NCBI RefSeq assembly: GCF_003201675.2
Contig: NZ_CP029287.2
Location: 434,001-498,000, forward strand
DNA from: Metallosphaera hakonensis JCM 8857 = DSM 7519
Lineage (GTDB): Archaea > Thermoproteota > Thermoprotei_A > Sulfolobales > Sulfolobaceae
Length of the DNA: 64,000 bases
Direction: 5' to 3'
Numbering within the stretch: the first letter of the stretch is position 1; each line of letters begins with the position of its first letter. A model generated the notes under the pieces. That model saw only the letters and a list, made by a program, of their open reading frames with translations. It made no database searches and had not been told where the DNA came from. The position numbers and the translations under genes are program-made. This document shows, one piece after another, positions 61,957 through 64,000 of the stretch.

Positions 61957-64000
61957 TCACGATAATATTTCAATTTTGCTTAACCTGGACAACGTCACGA
62001 GTCTTTCGTCGCCCTCAAGATAACTAAAGATAAGTTCAACGTAACTTTTTGGTCCCTTAAGGAAGCCGTATCTTCCTAGTTTATCCTCTATTTTTTGAGC
62101 AGTCTCATAATTAAGTCGAACCATCTTAACCTCGTTATCCTCTAACACTTGATGTGAACTAGCACCTTTCCACTTTTTGAATAATTCTTTAATCTTCTTA
62201 TAATATGCTTCAGTAGCAGTAAAGTCAGAACTAGGTGGTGGATCACCTATTATTTCCTTAAGACTTTTCTTTAAAAAGACAAATGTATGTATTCCCAGGT
62301 TACCATATTTCTTTGTTATTACTATATTTGGTATTCACTTTAGCATCTTCGAACCACCTCTCCGTCAATGGTTCTATAACTGTGGTCTCAGTTTTATCTG
62401 ACAAGAGAATTCTTCTCAGCGGTTTTCCATATTCCGCATTCAGCCAAGAGTTCTCTACTAGGTAGCCTATACCTTTCTTAGCCTCATTAAAACTCTTCAC
62501 TATAAAATAAGCGTAGATGGAGGCTCTTTTATTCCAATCTTCAATGCCATTCGCAACCTTTTCAAGATCTCGCTTATAGTCCTTGTTGAAGTAGGCAATC
62601 TTCATCTCTTCCTGTCTCGTGTAAGGAGGGTTAGTAATTATATAATCTACTTCATATTGTCTCTGAAAATAATCTTCTTGGATTACATTAGGCTGGAATT
62701 TGAAGCCGTTTCTGATTTCGTCAAGCCCAATTATGTATAAATTTATCTTAGTTAACATTACAGCTAATCTATCTATGTCAATTCCTCTTAAGTTCTCTAA
62801 CACTTCCCTAGCAACATTGTTCCTTGAGAGATAATTGAACGCTCTAACTAGGAAAGTACCAGAGCCACAAGCTGGATCAAGGATAGATCCTAATTCATCT
62901 ATTTGTGATACTATTAAATCTGCTACAATATCCTTTGTATAGAATTGCCCTAGGAGGTGTCTCCTCTCCTCATGAATTAACTTTTCGAAGATCTTCCCTA
63001 TTACATCGCTTCTCAGACTGCTCCAGCTTATCTGCTTAAGAAAGTCTAATAGAAGGTCAAGTTTACTAAGAGCAGCTGGGGGGATAGTTAATTTATCCAC
63101 TGTATTACTCTTGAAGACCTCCTCAAAGTCTCCAGTTCTTTCAATTGCATATTTGAATACTTCATCAAAGATCTTTTTGAATAACTCTGGTTCACTTGGT
63201 TTAAGTTCAGCTATATCTTGTTTTAGTTTATTCGCCATATCTGCGTCCTCTGTTTGAAGGATGTAATAGAACATTACCTTCATAATGAAGGTATAGATAG
63301 CCTCCTTTAGTACATATTGAAGAATCTCCTTCATTTTACTATCGTTATTCGGAATTTCTATTCCTTTCTCCTTCAATATTTCAGCTACTGCATCCTTTGT
63401 CTCCTTATTATTCTTCCAATTATTGAAAAGTTGTTCTACCGCTCCTGGATTAGCTGCAGCCTCTATGTATCCATGGATTTTCTCTATCGTCTCATCTGTA
63501 AGATCAAAAGATTTACCCTCTATCAGTTCCTTTAAGCGAATCAGAAACTTTTCTAGGTTCTCTCTACCCTCACGTGTTGTCGAAATCATTCTATAATCTG
63601 CTATAGACTTCGTTTCAGGTATTATGGGGAGGGGAAAGTCAAACGCTCTGACCCACTTAGAAATTTTAGGCTTTGAACTACCCTCCATGAAATCCATTAA
63701 GTTTATTTGACGATTAGCTTCCTTGCTCTCATCCCACCTATAAACGTCTGCGTATTTCATATTATGAACTATGAAGAACTTTAAATCCCTGTAATACTTT
63801 CTATAGGAGTCAGCGTAACGTAGAACCTGATCTAAAAGACTAGAGTCAGATAGATCTACATCAGGCTTTTTGATCTCTATTACTGCAATTGGTTTATCCT
63901 TAAACTTTAGAAGTAAGTCACTTCTTCCCTTTCCTATTTTCAATTCTTGTTCAGCGTCAAACCCAAGCTTTCCTCCTATATTCTTAACCTGAGAAAGTAG
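61957..64000 (-). pseudogene. Type IIG restriction-modification protein (N6-adenine methylase), frameshifted, 5' end outside window
   Basis: The frame enters at the right edge. The first part is nuclease-like (ELKIGKGRSDLLLKFKDKPI then AVIEIKKPD, a D...ExK site). A helical region follows, then the methylase: GQFYTKDIVADLIVSQI, motif I LDPACGSGTFLVRA and motif IV DYIITNPPYTRQEEM. Near 62320 a one-base shift separates DAKVNT from the continuation NIVITKKYGNLGIHTFVFLK through GPKSYVELIFSYLEGDERLV, ending at 61957. Joined, the tail is the target-recognition end. The system may be inactive or phase-variable. Confidence 0.82.

Overview
The window comes from a thermoacidophilic archaeon of the order Sulfolobales (Metallosphaera/Acidianus/Saccharolobus-like). 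The evidence is a thermopsin-like secreted protein, leaderless genes with a TATA box about 25-28 nt before the start codon, a solitary Cas6, Lrp-type and bacterioopsin-activator-type regulators, a DUF3211-like protein, and a dense load of Sulfolobus-type insertion sequences and MITEs. No species can be named from sequence alone.

Layout. 1-14.4 kb is mostly chromosomal: UV-damage endonuclease end, cas6, an AAA ATPase-nuclease with twin operators, an amidohydrolase, a TPR-kinase, a frameshifted thermopsin/Ig-repeat surface protein, a medium-chain dehydrogenase, a DUF3211-like protein and Hsp20. 14.5-32.7 kb is an IS-riddled zone. It holds four copies of a 1.28-kb element (here ISA), pieces of a second element (ISB), several MITE families, a 25-bp tandem array, an amino-acid/acyl-peptide catabolic cluster (permease, FAD oxidase, DUF1177, M20 peptidase), a divergent HTH/AbrB-like pair, a Bat-type regulator and two more AAA ATPases. 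33.6-46.5 kb holds a HAD hydrolase, a broken tnpB, a glutamine amidotransferase, a formate-dehydrogenase-like molybdoenzyme and an MMPL exporter with its Lrp-like regulator. 47-51.6 kb holds an MFS transporter killed by an IS1-type element. 52-53.5 kb is the most original part: an intron-containing tRNA-Glu gene followed by an AT-rich three-gene operon whose middle product ends in a 77-residue domain with 12 cysteines, resembling halocin C8. 53.8-61.9 kb is another nest of transposons around a RelE-like toxin. The window ends inside a frameshifted type IIG restriction-modification gene.

Main interpretive results. (1) A candidate cysteine-rich archaeocin operon. (2) Two AAA ATPase genes, 29 kb apart, carry different palindromes in the same arrangement: two sites 34 bp centre to centre bracketing the TATA box, suggesting cognate autoregulation. 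(3) The 18240-26680 block has been inverted by recombination between two ISA copies; undoing the inversion re-joins both a split transposase gene and a split tandem array. (4) Several small elements can be excised on paper to restore host reading frames exactly. This defines one MITE family with 2-bp non-TA target duplications, one 91-bp family with TA duplications, and one ISA-related family with ACGT duplications.
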